Positions 1 to 7,732 are shown, counted from the stretch's first letter. The stretch is DNA of 35,130 nt from an uncultured Bacilli bacterium (GCA_947630195.1 CANRGQ010000003.1:1-35130), one strand, 5' to 3'. Numbers and translations are program-made. The notes: generated by a model not told the origin, from the letters alone.

Positions 1-30
1 TAAATTTAATATAATATCTTCTTTATTCAT
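1..30 (-). CDS. 5' end of a gene running out of the window (unknown)
   Basis: Only the first ten codons are visible, reading MNKEDIILNL from an ATG at 30. An AAAGGA ribosome-binding site lies about ten bases upstream, followed upstream by a -10 hexamer and two overlapping inverted repeats. The operator-like DNA directly over the promoter suggests an autoregulated transcription factor, but ten residues cannot establish a family. It lies beyond the distal secA-end copy, so it may belong to a second integrated element. Confidence 0.55.
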   Translation of the reverse strand, partial: MNKEDIILNL

Positions 31-48
31 TTTCTTTTGTTCCTTTCT

Positions 49-88
49 ACATACATTATATCATATATGTATGTTAAAAGGAACATAC
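49..88 (-). promoter_or_regulatory. promoter with two overlapping inverted repeats (candidate operator)
   Basis: The minus-strand -10 TATAAT occupies 55-60, about 25 bases before the start at 30. ACATACAT (49-56) is mirrored by ATGTATGT (67-74) across the -10. GTATGTT (69-75) is mirrored by AACATAC (82-88) across the -35 zone. The second dyad contains ATGT-N8-ACAT, the spacing of PadR-family operators. The dyads are seen directly; the regulator family is a guess. Confidence 0.5.
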
Positions 89-110
89 TTTTTGCTTTTT
101 TCCTAAAAAT

Positions 111-149
111 TAAAAAATGTTAACATAATTTATTCGTTAACATTTTTTA
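111..149. terminator. bidirectional intrinsic terminator
   Basis: A perfect 14-bp inverted repeat (TAAAAAATGTTAAC at 111-124, its complement at 136-149) with an 11-base loop. A-tract and T-tract lie at the outer ends, so it could terminate in either direction. It separates the leftmost partial gene from the secA-end fragment. Confidence 0.65.
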
Positions 150-181
150 ATTTCAAATGATTTTTTAGTTTTTTTAATTTT

Positions 182-203
182 TTTGCAAACAATTTGCAAA
201 CAA
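182..203 (+). repeat. tandem 11-bp repeat TTTGCAAACAA x2
   Basis: Two perfect back-to-back copies (182-192 and 193-203). They sit 89 bp outside the stop codon of the distal secA-end copy. The AACTTATCTAA pair at 2544-2566 sits at nearly the same distance (82 bp) from the intact secA stop. This looks like arm-type integrase binding sites of a second element whose body lies left of the window. The repeat is seen directly; the role is inferred. Confidence 0.6.
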
Positions 204-291
204 AATTCATTATTTTCCTGCTTCTTTAGTAATTTTTATATTTTGTATTTTGTATTTGATATAAATTCCTTTATTTATAAGGGATTCAAGC

Positions 292-336
292 CTACTTTCC
301 ACAACAGTTTTTATACTTTTTACCACTCCCACAAGG
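292..336 (-). pseudogene. detached SEC-C terminus (displaced secA 3' end)
   Basis: The minus strand encodes PCGSGKKYKNCCGK followed by a TAG stop at 292-294. This is residue-for-residue the end of the SecA at 2648, with synonymous third-position changes. An in-frame TAA lies just upstream (340-342), so it is not an expressed gene. It marks the distal boundary of the inserted DNA. Confidence 0.8.
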
Positions 337-457
337 TGATTAATTAAAACAACCAAGTAATTTTTTCCTTTTAAATTGGGCTTTTTTATCTAAACATTTT
401 AATATATTATGTTTAAATTGCAATAAAGTAATGTTTATTTTCTTACAATAAAGTTTA

Positions 458-481
458 AACTTATCTAATAACTTATCTAAA
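458..481 (+). repeat. tandem AACTTATCTAA pair, inner left end of element
   Basis: AACTTATCTAAT (458-469) is followed directly by AACTTATCTAAA (470-481). The same pair occurs at the other end of the insertion in the same orientation. Candidate arm-type recombinase sites. Confidence 0.6.
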
Positions 482-486
482 AAATT

Positions 487-1794
487 CTAATTATTATGGT
501 TATTCCACTTTAGTTGTCTTTTTAATGCAACTTCAATATATTTCCATGTTTCTTCATTTGATAATCTAGCAAGAATAAATGGGTGCCTTGTATCTAAAAA
601 AATTTTTTTAAAATCTTCTATTGTATATTGATTCTTATCTAAAAATTCTAATACAAGACCTGAATGAATTTGGGATATATAATCATCCATTGTAAATTTT
701 CTAAAACTATCCCCTTCTTTATCTAATTCAACAACTTGAACATCTCTATAAACAATTTGAGTTAGCAAATCTAAAGCAATATCACTTTTATTCTCATAAT
801 TAGCTATCTCATACATCGTTACATATTGTTGAATTGCTAGTTGTAAGCATCTTATAGCATTAAAATTTTCTAATACTCTATCGGTTTTGTTTCTTTTAGA
901 GGCTATAATAAAAATCTTATATCCTGTGTTATCAAGATCTGAAGCTACTTTATTTGCAAATTGCCACATAATATCCCTAACACTAACACTTTTATATTTA
1001 ATTTTCTCAAAATCTGTCATATATTCGCTATATACAAATTCGTTCTTTTTCATTATTCTTTCAAAAAATAATATTTCTCTTATTTTTTTATCATAGTCTT
1101 CAAAATCTTTTAATGTTTTGTCACTTAATTCTAATTTTTCTTTACTGTACATATCAGTTCTAATATAGATCTTGTTATTACAATTTGGACATTTTCTATT
1201 TACTTTTATTTGTTTGTCTAAAATACAACCACAACTTATGCAAGCATTATTACTTAAGCTTTCTTTTGCTTCCTTTAAATTGAATGCACAATTTCTAATA
1301 TAATCATAATATTCTTCATCAAAATATTTTAATTTTCTTTGACTATTGTTGTTTGAAATGTCTATTATTTTAGTTTTATTCCCCTTTTGATTTTCATCAT
1401 TATTAATTTTACTATTTATATCGTTAAGGATAATATTTAGTTGTGGATCGCAACAATGACCATATGAATCTTTAATATTTTGTTTTAATTCTTGTATTTT
1501 TTTCTCTCTGTCATCTTTATCTTCAATCCTATTAATTTCTTTTAATTTTTTATAATATGTATCATTTAATTGCTCATAAATTCTTTTTTGAAAAGTTTCA
1601 AAACTATCAACATGTAATTTCGAATATTTTTTTTCTAGCTCTTTTAATTGTCTGAAATATGACATCATAATTTTGTCAGATAAAACATATTCTTTAAAGG
1701 TGTCGTATCCTTTTACATTTTTTTCGTTCAATTCATTTATCTGCTTCATTAAAGATTTATATTTTTTCAAATATATTGAATCAAATAATCCCAT
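487..1794 (-). CDS. coiled-coil and zinc-ribbon protein of unknown function
   Basis: A 435-residue cytosolic protein. The N-terminal half (about 10-115) is charged and helical, probably coiled coil. A low-complexity N/K linker follows (about 125-150). The middle carries a zinc-ribbon-like pair: C185-x2-C188 and C202-x2-C205, with an extra Cys at 190. The C-terminal 200 residues are helical and unrecognised. There is no signal peptide or membrane segment. The ATG at 1794 has AGGTGA five bases upstream. It lies 39 bp downstream of the HEPN-motif gene and is almost certainly cotranscribed with it, inside the secA-inserted element. Similar coiled-coil/zinc-ribbon proteins occur in accessory DNA of gut Bacillota, but I cannot assign a function. 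A role as partner, sensor or target adaptor of the HEPN protein is inference. Confidence 0.75.
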   Translation of the reverse strand: MGLFDSIYLKKYKSLMKQINELNEKNVKGYDTFKEYVLSDKIMMSYFRQLKELEKKYSKLHVDSFETFQKRIYEQLNDTYYKKLKEINRIEDKDDREKKIQELKQNIKDSYGHCCDPQLNIILNDINSKINNDENQKGNKTKIIDISNNNSQRKLKYFDEEYYDYIRNCAFNLKEAKESLSNNACISCGCILDKQIKVNRKCPNCNNKIYIRTDMYSKEKLELSDKTLKDFEDYDKKIREILFFERIMKKNEFVYSEYMTDFEKIKYKSVSVRDIMWQFANKVASDLDNTGYKIFIIASKRNKTDRVLENFNAIRCLQLAIQQYVTMYEIANYENKSDIALDLLTQIVYRDVQVVELDKEGDSFRKFTMDDYISQIHSGLVLEFLDKNQYTIEDFKKIFLDTRHPFILARLSNEETWKYIEVALKRQLKWNNHNN

Positions 1795-1833
1795 TAAATC
1801 ACCTACTTTTGTTATTTATTATATCATAAATAC

Positions 1834-2454
1834 TTAAAAATCTATCATACAGTTTCCAACAATCCAAAGTAATTTGCTATCATAAATTTTATTAAAGTCT
1901 TCAAAGTTAAATCTTGTAATTCTATTATAATACGGATAATTAATCTTATCTTCATCTGAAATGCAATTTTTTATATCTTTTATGAGCTTGGCAAATAATA
2001 TATTTATCTGTTTTAGCAAATTAATTAATTCATTTGCTTCAATTTTAATAGTTTCATGTTTAATCTTAAAATTAAACTCAAAATAACAATATTTTCCACT
2101 TGCAGAAAAAGTTCTTTTTATTTCATGCATTTTATGTTCATATTTATTTCTAATCTTTCTTATTTTATCTAATATTTCATAATTGTTTTCTAGTATTTTA
2201 TTATAATCAAAATATAGATAAGAAATATTTTCTCTATATTCTAATAGTCCATCTGAATTTATACATTTTAAAACACCATTAGTGATTGAATAAGGAACTA
2301 ATCTAGGAATATCTTGTAGTATATCCAATATCTCCTTATGACTAGATTCATACTTAATAGATACATTAGTGCCACATAACTTTATCAATTTTTGATTTAA
2401 TATATATAATGTTTCAATATATCCAGATAAAGAATTAGCAATTTCAATATTCAT
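1834..2454 (-). CDS. HEPN-motif protein, candidate RNase toxin or defence effector
   Basis: A 206-residue, mostly helical, soluble protein. Residues 102-107 read RNKYEH within IRKIRNKYEHKMHE, matching the R-N-x3-H signature of HEPN ribonucleases at the end of a long helix. The surrounding residues (about 85-110) look like the HEPN helical hairpin. The start is well supported, with AAAGGAGGT five bases before the ATG at 2454. It is the first gene of a two-gene operon in the inserted element. HEPN proteins act as RNases in toxin-antitoxin, abortive-infection and CRISPR ancillary systems, usually as dimers. No adjacent MNT nucleotidyltransferase is present; the partner here is a zinc-ribbon protein. 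The RNase role is inferred from one motif and could be wrong if the protein is a non-catalytic HEPN. Confidence 0.65.
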   Translation of the reverse strand: MNIEIANSLSGYIETLYILNQKLIKLCGTNVSIKYESSHKEILDILQDIPRLVPYSITNGVLKCINSDGLLEYRENISYLYFDYNKILENNYEILDKIRKIRNKYEHKMHEIKRTFSASGKYCYFEFNFKIKHETIKIEANELINLLKQINILFAKLIKDIKNCISDEDKINYPYYNRITRFNFEDFNKIYDSKLLWIVGNCMIDF

Positions 2455-2543
2455 ATTATACCTCCTTTAGCTTCACTATTATTGAACAATATCTTTTTTT
2501 CATAATAAATTTAATATTTTTTCATATGCTAATAAAATTTAAA

Positions 2544-2566
2544 AACTTATCTAAAACTTATCTAAT
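2544..2566 (+). repeat. tandem AACTTATCTAA pair, secA-proximal end of element
   Basis: AACTTATCTAA (2544-2554) and AACTTATCTAAT (2555-2566) lie back to back, 82 bp from the secA stop. They match the pair at 458-481 in sequence and orientation. Interpreted as integrase arm sites. Confidence 0.6.
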
Positions 2567-2606
2567 CGCTATTTTCTATTAAAAAATACCTAAAAATTGG
2601 AACAAG

Positions 2607-2648
2607 AAAAAACTCGTTTTTCCCTTATTTTATAAGGGTTTGCGAGTT
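2607..2648 (-). terminator. secA intrinsic terminator
   Basis: A two-part stem: AACTCG/CGAGTT outside (2611-2616, 2643-2648) and CCCTTAT/ATAAGGG inside (2622-2628, 2632-2638). It is followed on the minus strand by a T-run at 2612-2607. It starts at the secA stop codon. The distal copy at 268-283 keeps only a degraded version of the inner stem. Confidence 0.85.
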
Positions 2649-5134
2649 TATTTGCCACAACAATTTTTATATTTCTTACCACTACCACATGGACATGGAT
2701 CATTTCTTCCTACTTTAGTAACTCTTTTGGGAGCACTTTTAACTGTTTCTTTACCGTCATTAGCAACTCCTTTTAAAGTTTGTTTTCTTTCACTATTTTG
2801 ACGAACTTCGGCTTTAAGTAAGAATTGCGCCGTTAAATCTTCAATCTTAACAAGAAGACTATCAAACATTTCAAATCCTTCCATCGTATAGGCTTGGATT
2901 GGATTTGTTTGACCATATCCTCTTAGAGAAATTCCTTCTTTTAAATGTTCCATGGCACTCATATGATCTACCCAGTTAGAATCAATTATTCTTAAAGATA
3001 TCGCTTTTTCAAATTCATTCATAACTGGCGTATCAATCATTTTCTTTTCATAATCAGAAATAATTAATTTATAAATTTTTTCTCTTAATTCTTCATCATT
3101 TAAATCTTTAACATCTTTTAATTTTAAAGCATCATTTTTAAGATAGTTAGCATTAACATATTCAACTAATTCTTTTTTGTCATCTTCACTAATACTACCA
3201 TCTTTAGAATAATGACTTTCAATTAAATTAGTAATGGTATTTTTAAATACCCCAAGAATATTTTCGTGAATACTATCACTATCTAAGATTTCATTTCTTC
3301 TATTATAAATAATTTCTCTTTGTTCATTTAAAACATTATCATAATCAAGTAAAGTCTTACGAATATCGTAGTTATTACCTTCAACCTTCTTTTGAGCGGT
3401 TTCAATACTCTTAGTTAAGGCTTTAGAACGAATAGCTTGCATTTCTTCAATACCAAGTCTTGCGAGCATATTTCTTATACTTTCCGTACCAAATCTTCGC
3501 ATTAAGTCATCTTCAAAAGAAACAAAGAATTGACTTTTACCTGGATCTCCTTGACGACCGGCACGACCTCTTAATTGGTTATCAATACGACGGGACTCAT
3601 GTCTTTCCGTACCAATTACACAAAGGCCTCCAAGTTCCTTAACGCCTTCACCTAACTTAATATCGGTACCACGACCAGCCATATTGGTTGCTAAGGTAAT
3701 CGCCCCTTTTTCTCCGGCTTTCGCAATAATTTCCGCTTCTCTTTCATGGTTTTTGGCATTTAAGACTTCATGTTTTAATCCCGCTTTTTTAAGTAAACTA
3801 CTTAAATATTCATTGGCCTCAACAGAGATAGTACCAATCAAAATTGGTTCACCAGTGGCATGTATTTCTTTAACATAATTAATAATCGCATTATATTTAC
3901 CTTTACTAGTAGCGTATACTAAATCAGCATAATCTTCTCTAATAACTTCTTTATTTGTTGGTATTTCAATAACATACATGTTATAGATATTTCTAAATTC
4001 TTCTTCTTCGGTTTTAGCAGTACCTGTCATACCAGCCAATTTTTTATACATTCTAAATAAGTTTTGGAACGTAATCGTCGCCATTGTTTTAGTTTCTTCA
4101 TTAATAGTTACATTTTCTTTTGCTTCAATGGCTTGATGTAAGCCATCACTAAATTGTCGCCCAAACATTAAACGACCGGTAAATTGGTCAACGATAATAA
4201 CTGCATCATCTTGCACTACATAATCAACATCTTTTTTAAACCCATAATTGGCTTTTAAAGCTTGATTTAAATGGTGTACTAAAGCCGTATTATCTAAATC
4301 ATATAGATTTTTTAAATTGAAATAACTTTCAATTTTTTTACTACCTTCGGCAGTTAAACTAACATTTTTAGTTTTAACATCAATATCATAATCTTCTTCC
4401 TCTTTTAATCTTTTAACGGCTCTATCAGCTTCCACATAAAGATTTTTAGAGTTCATTCTACCCCCACTTATAATAAGCGGAGTTCTCGCTTCATCAATTA
4501 AAATAGAGTCAACTTCATCGATAATACAGAAGTTAAGTGGTCTTTGGACTCTATCTTCACTTCTTACGACCATATTATCTCTTAAGTAGTCAAAACCAAT
4601 TTCATTATTAGTGGAATATAAAATATCACAATTATAAGCATCTTGTTTTTCTTTTGGGCTCATTTCTCTTAAGTTGATACCTACAGTTACCCCTAGTAAA
4701 TCATAAACCGGTCTCATCCATTCCGCATTACGAGTTGATAAGTATTCATTGGTTGTAACAACATGAACACCTTTACCTGTTAAAGCATTAACATATGCAG
4801 GCAAGATAGTGGTTAAGGTTTTACCTTCACCAGTTTTCATCTCGGCTATATTACCATAATGGATAGCAAGTCCTCCTAGAAGTTGAACATAGAACGCTTT
4901 CTCTCCAATCGTTCTATAAGCGGCTTCTCTTGCTAAAGCAAATGCTTCCACTAAGATATCATCTAAAGTTTCACCTTTAGCTAATCTTTCTTTAAATTCT
5001 TCTGTTTTCTTTTTAAAATCGGCATCCTTTAATTTTTGCATATCTTCATCTAAAGCCACAATTTTATCGGCAATGCCTTCAAACCTTTTTAATTCTTTAT
5101 ACTCACTATTTAATAGTCTTTTTAATAGTCCCAT
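2648..5134 (-). CDS. secA: preprotein translocase ATPase SecA
   Basis: The ATPase motor that pushes unfolded preproteins through SecYEG at the membrane. The 828 residues match full-length SecA. Visible motifs are GEGKT (Walker A) near residue 103, DEVDSILIDEARTPLIISG (DEAD/Walker B region), TNMAGRGTDIKLG and RGRAGRQGDPG (motifs V and VI), the helical scaffold, and a C-terminal SEC-C zinc motif CPCGSGKKYKNCC. The ATG at 5134 has AGGTGG upstream and follows an extended -10 promoter with a very short leader. The gene stands alone with its own terminator. The last codons appear to have served as an integration site, and a diverged copy of this terminus lies 2.3 kb downstream. The reading frame of the intact gene is undamaged. 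Confidence 0.98.
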   Translation of the reverse strand: MGLLKRLLNSEYKELKRFEGIADKIVALDEDMQKLKDADFKKKTEEFKERLAKGETLDDILVEAFALAREAAYRTIGEKAFYVQLLGGLAIHYGNIAEMKTGEGKTLTTILPAYVNALTGKGVHVVTTNEYLSTRNAEWMRPVYDLLGVTVGINLREMSPKEKQDAYNCDILYSTNNEIGFDYLRDNMVVRSEDRVQRPLNFCIIDEVDSILIDEARTPLIISGGRMNSKNLYVEADRAVKRLKEEEDYDIDVKTKNVSLTAEGSKKIESYFNLKNLYDLDNTALVHHLNQALKANYGFKKDVDYVVQDDAVIIVDQFTGRLMFGRQFSDGLHQAIEAKENVTINEETKTMATITFQNLFRMYKKLAGMTGTAKTEEEEFRNIYNMYVIEIPTNKEVIREDYADLVYATSKGKYNAIINYVKEIHATGEPILIGTISVEANEYLSSLLKKAGLKHEVLNAKNHEREAEIIAKAGEKGAITLATNMAGRGTDIKLGEGVKELGGLCVIGTERHESRRIDNQLRGRAGRQGDPGKSQFFVSFEDDLMRRFGTESIRNMLARLGIEEMQAIRSKALTKSIETAQKKVEGNNYDIRKTLLDYDNVLNEQREIIYNRRNEILDSDSIHENILGVFKNTITNLIESHYSKDGSISEDDKKELVEYVNANYLKNDALKLKDVKDLNDEELREKIYKLIISDYEKKMIDTPVMNEFEKAISLRIIDSNWVDHMSAMEHLKEGISLRGYGQTNPIQAYTMEGFEMFDSLLVKIEDLTAQFLLKAEVRQNSERKQTLKGVANDGKETVKSAPKRVTKVGRNDPCPCGSGKKYKNCCGK

Positions 5135-5151
5135 AATCCACCTCGCCTTTT

Positions 5152-5160
5152 ATTATAACA
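5152..5160 (-). promoter_or_regulatory. secA promoter (extended -10)
   Basis: The minus strand reads TGTTATAAT, an extended -10 (TGnTATAAT), placing transcription start about 11 bases before the secA start codon. No good -35 is visible. Confidence 0.6.
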
Positions 5161-5220
5161 CGACTTCCTAGAAAATAAAATTAAATCAGCAAATTTTATT
5201 AAATGAACAAATAAATTTAG

Positions 5221-5248
5221 TTGACTTATTGAATTATAGTGCTATAAT
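5221..5248 (+). promoter_or_regulatory. sigma-A promoter of the 5277 gene
   Basis: TTGACT (5221-5226), a 16-base spacer and TATAAT (5243-5248). The start point near 5255 lies after an upstream in-frame ATG at 5229, which therefore cannot be used; the next ATG at 5277 must be the start. Confidence 0.75.
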
Positions 5249-5276
5249 ATACCAACAAAGAAAGGGGAAAATAGAA

Positions 5277-6176
5277 ATGGACAACCAACAAAAATCTAAA
5301 TTAAATGAAATAATCACTTTATTAATTTTAACGACAGCTATTTTATCAGGAGCTATATTTACACTAAATAAATTAGATTCTAACAACAAAAAGGTAAAAT
5401 TGTCCAAAAATGATGATGTAAAAAAAATAACATCAGAAACAGAGGACTCTTTAGGTAAGGAAGATGTCTTTATAAGTGAAGATGAAGTTGACTATCAAAA
5501 ATTGGCAGCTAATTATGAAAAATCTTCACCATCTCAAAGTTTGGAAGACCAAATATATGATACAGAAAAATATTATATTGTATATAAAAATGGCTTACCA
5601 AAATTATATTATCTTAAAGAACCACATTTGATTTATGATTTAAATGATAAAAATGAACAAGAATTTATCAGAATTTATTGTGATGATACACCAAAATTTG
5701 ATAAAAAAGAGATAGTTAGTAGTTATGCTATAATTCCATGTCAAAAAATTATATCTTTAGATACATTTAATAATGAAACTTATGATTTTTTAAATAATGG
5801 CGAAAAAGTAGATAATTATCTTGATAACAATTATCAATATCCTACTACCTTCTATACCTATAATTATAATCTATTTGGAAAAAAACAAGAAAATGACTAC
5901 ATAAAAGAAGATTTAGGTATCTTTAAATTTATTAATGATTTAACTGGCGAGGTAGAATACCATATAGGTTATCAAGTTTCTTTCATGGGTGTTAAAGAAG
6001 AAATTCCTTATATCTATGACATAAAAGATAACCAAAATTATCGTTTACCTGATGTTGGTACTGTAGAATTTATAAGTATTAAGGATTATTGGGAAGAAAA
6101 AACAATCACCGCAAATAAAGCAATGGAAATTTTAAATGACTACATTAATAATCCGCAAAAAAATTTAAAAAAATAA
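5277..6176 (+). CDS. membrane-anchored extracytoplasmic protein, unknown
   Basis: A 299-residue protein starting at the ATG at 5277, nine bases after AAGGGG. An in-frame ATG at 5229 is rejected because it lies inside the promoter. A short cytosolic N-terminus is followed by one membrane helix (about residues 10-30), then a charged linker rich in Lys, Asp and Glu. The C-terminal region is tyrosine-rich and probably lies outside the cell. No catalytic motif is recognised. It is one of the few plus-strand genes, monocistronic, with its own promoter and a terminator shared with the convergent membrane-protein gene. Function unknown; an envelope-associated role is only suggested by topology. Confidence 0.7.
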   Translation: MDNQQKSKLNEIITLLILTTAILSGAIFTLNKLDSNNKKVKLSKNDDVKKITSETEDSLGKEDVFISEDEVDYQKLAANYEKSSPSQSLEDQIYDTEKYYIVYKNGLPKLYYLKEPHLIYDLNDKNEQEFIRIYCDDTPKFDKKEIVSSYAIIPCQKIISLDTFNNETYDFLNNGEKVDNYLDNNYQYPTTFYTYNYNLFGKKQENDYIKEDLGIFKFINDLTGEVEYHIGYQVSFMGVKEEIPYIYDIKDNQNYRLPDVGTVEFISIKDYWEEKTITANKAMEILNDYINNPQKNLKK

Positions 6177-6188
6177 ATAATATAATCT

Positions 6189-6208
6189 AAAAACCTAACA
6201 AGGTTTTT
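6189..6208. terminator. shared convergent terminator
   Basis: AAAAACC (6189-6195) pairs with GGTTTTT (6202-6208) around a 6-base loop. T-runs on both strands serve the convergent genes at 5277 and 6767. The stem overlaps the stop codon of the minus-strand gene. Confidence 0.75.
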
Positions 6209-6767
6209 TTGTTTTTAACTTTATTATATACCAAATGCCCACTATTATGCTGCCAAGGAAGGCCACAAGCATATCTTCCATTGTATCAAAGACCCCAGTA
6301 GTTAAATGATGTTGCACATCCATCTTTAATATTATATCGGCCCCAAACTCCACAAATTCCCAAAGAGATGATGCCATTAAACTAAAACAAATGATAAATA
6401 AAACATTAAACCACATATTTTCTCTTTTATAAACTTTGAACCAGTTTAAAACTTCAATTCCCAGAATACTTGTAAGAATACCGGATGCAAAATGGGCTAA
6501 AACATCATACCACCAAAACATATCATAAAAACTTAAAACACTTCCTAAAAATTGAACCAAGAAAATAAAAATAATATAAATCAGTTCCCCTTTAGGACTT
6601 ATCTTAAGTCTAAATATATTCCCTATTATTTTTGGAAAACATAAAACAAGTAGCATTGAAGCACTAGCAATTACTCTATCATAGATATTATTATAAATAA
6701 AATATCCCATAAATATTAAAGATACTACACTAATAAGTATTATTAGAAAATTATTAAACTTCTTCAT
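6195..6767 (-). CDS. DUF2238/YjdF-like integral membrane protein
   Basis: A 190-residue polytopic membrane protein with about five to six hydrophobic helices. The motifs WWYDVLAHFASGI, SLWEFVEFGAD and a late GVFDTMEDMLVAFLG segment resemble the DUF2238/YjdF family, whose conserved His, Glu and Asp lie in membrane helices. Its biochemical function is not known. The start at 6767 is chosen over an upstream ATG at 6821. It has AGAGGTG close upstream, and an extended -10 (TGATATAAT, 6793-6801) lies between the two candidates, so transcription starts after the upstream ATG. Confidence 0.75.
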   Translation of the reverse strand: MKKFNNFLIILISVVSLIFMGYFIYNNIYDRVIASASMLLVLCFPKIIGNIFRLKISPKGELIYIIFIFLVQFLGSVLSFYDMFWWYDVLAHFASGILTSILGIEVLNWFKVYKRENMWFNVLFIICFSLMASSLWEFVEFGADIILKMDVQHHLTTGVFDTMEDMLVAFLGSIIVGIWYIIKLKTKKPC

Positions 6768-6792
6768 TCTACACCTCTTAAATATAAGGATA

Positions 6793-6801
6793 ATTATATC
6801 A
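6793..6801 (-). promoter_or_regulatory. extended -10 promoter of the 6767 gene
   Basis: The minus strand reads TGATATAAT, placing the start point about 19 bases before the start codon at 6767. No clear -35 is seen. It decides the start of the downstream gene. Confidence 0.5.
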
Positions 6802-6832
6802 AAAAAATCTAAATAACGCATTATAAATCATC

Positions 6833-6861
6833 TTTACTTAAAAATTATCCCATGTTATAAT
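6833..6861 (+). promoter_or_regulatory. sigma-A promoter of the 6881 gene
   Basis: TTTACT (6833-6838), a 17-base spacer and TATAAT (6856-6861). It is divergent from the promoter of the 6767 gene. Confidence 0.7.
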
Positions 6862-6880
6862 AACAAACCGAGGTGAGATA

Positions 6881-7180
6881 ATGAAAGAACTAATTAATAA
6901 TATTGAAATTTTAGCTAATCAAGTTTTAATTACTTTAAAGAAAGATAAAGTATCTTATAAAGAATTTAACATTGCTTATGAAACATATTTATATATTATT
7001 AAATTAAAAGAATATTCTAATGAATTAGTAGAATATGAAGATTCTATAAGAAATCTTTTAATAAATGCTAAGGTTTCTTCTAAAGAAGAATTAGAAATGA
7101 TTTATGTCGGACACATAAAAAGAGACTTACAACCAAAAGAAGAAGAACAAAAAATACCTTGCCTACCATTTAAAAAATAA
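6881..7180 (+). CDS. small helical protein, unknown
   Basis: A 99-residue, charged, predicted all-helical soluble protein. GAGGTGAG lies three bases before the ATG at 6881, behind a good promoter, and a strong terminator follows. There is no Cys pair, membrane segment or recognisable motif. It is monocistronic on the plus strand between housekeeping genes. Codon use is like its neighbours. Function unknown. Confidence 0.65.
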   Translation: MKELINNIEILANQVLITLKKDKVSYKEFNIAYETYLYIIKLKEYSNELVEYEDSIRNLLINAKVSSKEELEMIYVGHIKRDLQPKEEEQKIPCLPFKK

Positions 7181-7206
7181 AAATCTACCACGCGGTAGAC
7201 TTTTTT
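7180..7206. terminator. bidirectional terminator
   Basis: TCTACC (7184-7189) and GGTAGA (7194-7199) around the loop ACGC, flanked by an A-run on the left and a T-run on the right. It serves the convergent 6881 gene and hpf. Confidence 0.85.
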
Positions 7207-7732
7207 ATTTAACATTAATAATTCCGTATTTATTATCTTTTCTTTTATAAATAACTGATACACATTCTTCATCTGTATTCTTAAAAACAAAGAAATCGTG
7301 ATTTAAAAGATTCATTTGTAAGATAGCTTCTTCTTCATCCATTGGTTTCGTATCAATATCTTTTCTTTTTATGATATCTAACTCTTCTTCTGGCTCACTA
7401 TCAAAATCAAAACTCATTTCGGGTATTTCATTACTCGTATATCTTTTCTTAAGTCTTGTTTTATTTTTTCTTATTTGACCTTCTAATTTATCCACTACCA
7501 AATCAATTGAGGCATATAAATCTTTATCAGATACTTCGGCTCTTAAAATAAACTTATTTAATGGTATAGTTACTTCAATAGTTTGTAAATTATTCTTACT
7601 TCTAATTAAGACTTTGCAATCAATATTGTCGGCATTCTCATAATACTTATTTAATCTATCTAATTTTTCGGTAATATAATCTTTGATAGATTTTGTTACT
7701 GTTAATTTGTCCCCTCTAATAGTATATTTCAT
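7205..7732 (-). CDS. hpf: ribosome hibernation promoting factor, long form
   Basis: Binds the 30S subunit and dimerises 70S ribosomes into inactive 100S particles in slow growth. The 175 residues comprise an N-terminal RaiA-like domain (about 1-100; MKYTIRGDKLTVTKSI start, KNNLQTIEVTI, DLYASIDLVVDKLEGQIRK) and a C-terminal dimerisation domain (KRKDIDTKPMDEEEAILQM, HDFFVFKN, KYGIINV). The linker is acidic. The start at 7732 is preferred because AGGAGA lies nine bases upstream, whereas a GTG at 7741 abuts the ribosome-binding site itself. In Bacilli this gene usually sits next to secA. Here three genes intervene. Confidence 0.95.
   Translation of the reverse strand: MKYTIRGDKLTVTKSIKDYITEKLDRLNKYYENADNIDCKVLIRSKNNLQTIEVTIPLNKFILRAEVSDKDLYASIDLVVDKLEGQIRKNKTRLKKRYTSNEIPEMSFDFDSEPEEELDIIKRKDIDTKPMDEEEAILQMNLLNHDFFVFKNTDEECVSVIYKRKDNKYGIINVK

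Larger units (their letters stand above)
268..2692. mobile_element. 2.3-kb integrative mini-element at the secA 3' end
   Basis: The last 15 codons of secA plus part of its terminator (2623-2692) recur in diverged form at 268-336, in the same orientation. The DNA between carries two genes unrelated to the surrounding housekeeping set. Tandem pairs of AACTTATCTAA lie near both ends (458-481 and 2544-2566) in the same orientation, as arm-type sites of a tyrosine recombinase would after integration. No integrase is present inside, so the element is either non-autonomous, decayed, or mobilised by a gene outside the window. The current secA terminus would be the one regenerated by integration. The two copies differ mainly at wobble positions, so the crossover core cannot be fixed. 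Confidence 0.65.

Noticed and set aside
130-210. 26-aa minus-strand frame starting MNFVCKLFAKK with AGGA upstream
   Set aside because: It runs through the TTTGCAAACAA tandem repeat and into the terminator stem. Its basic composition follows from the A/T-rich repeats.
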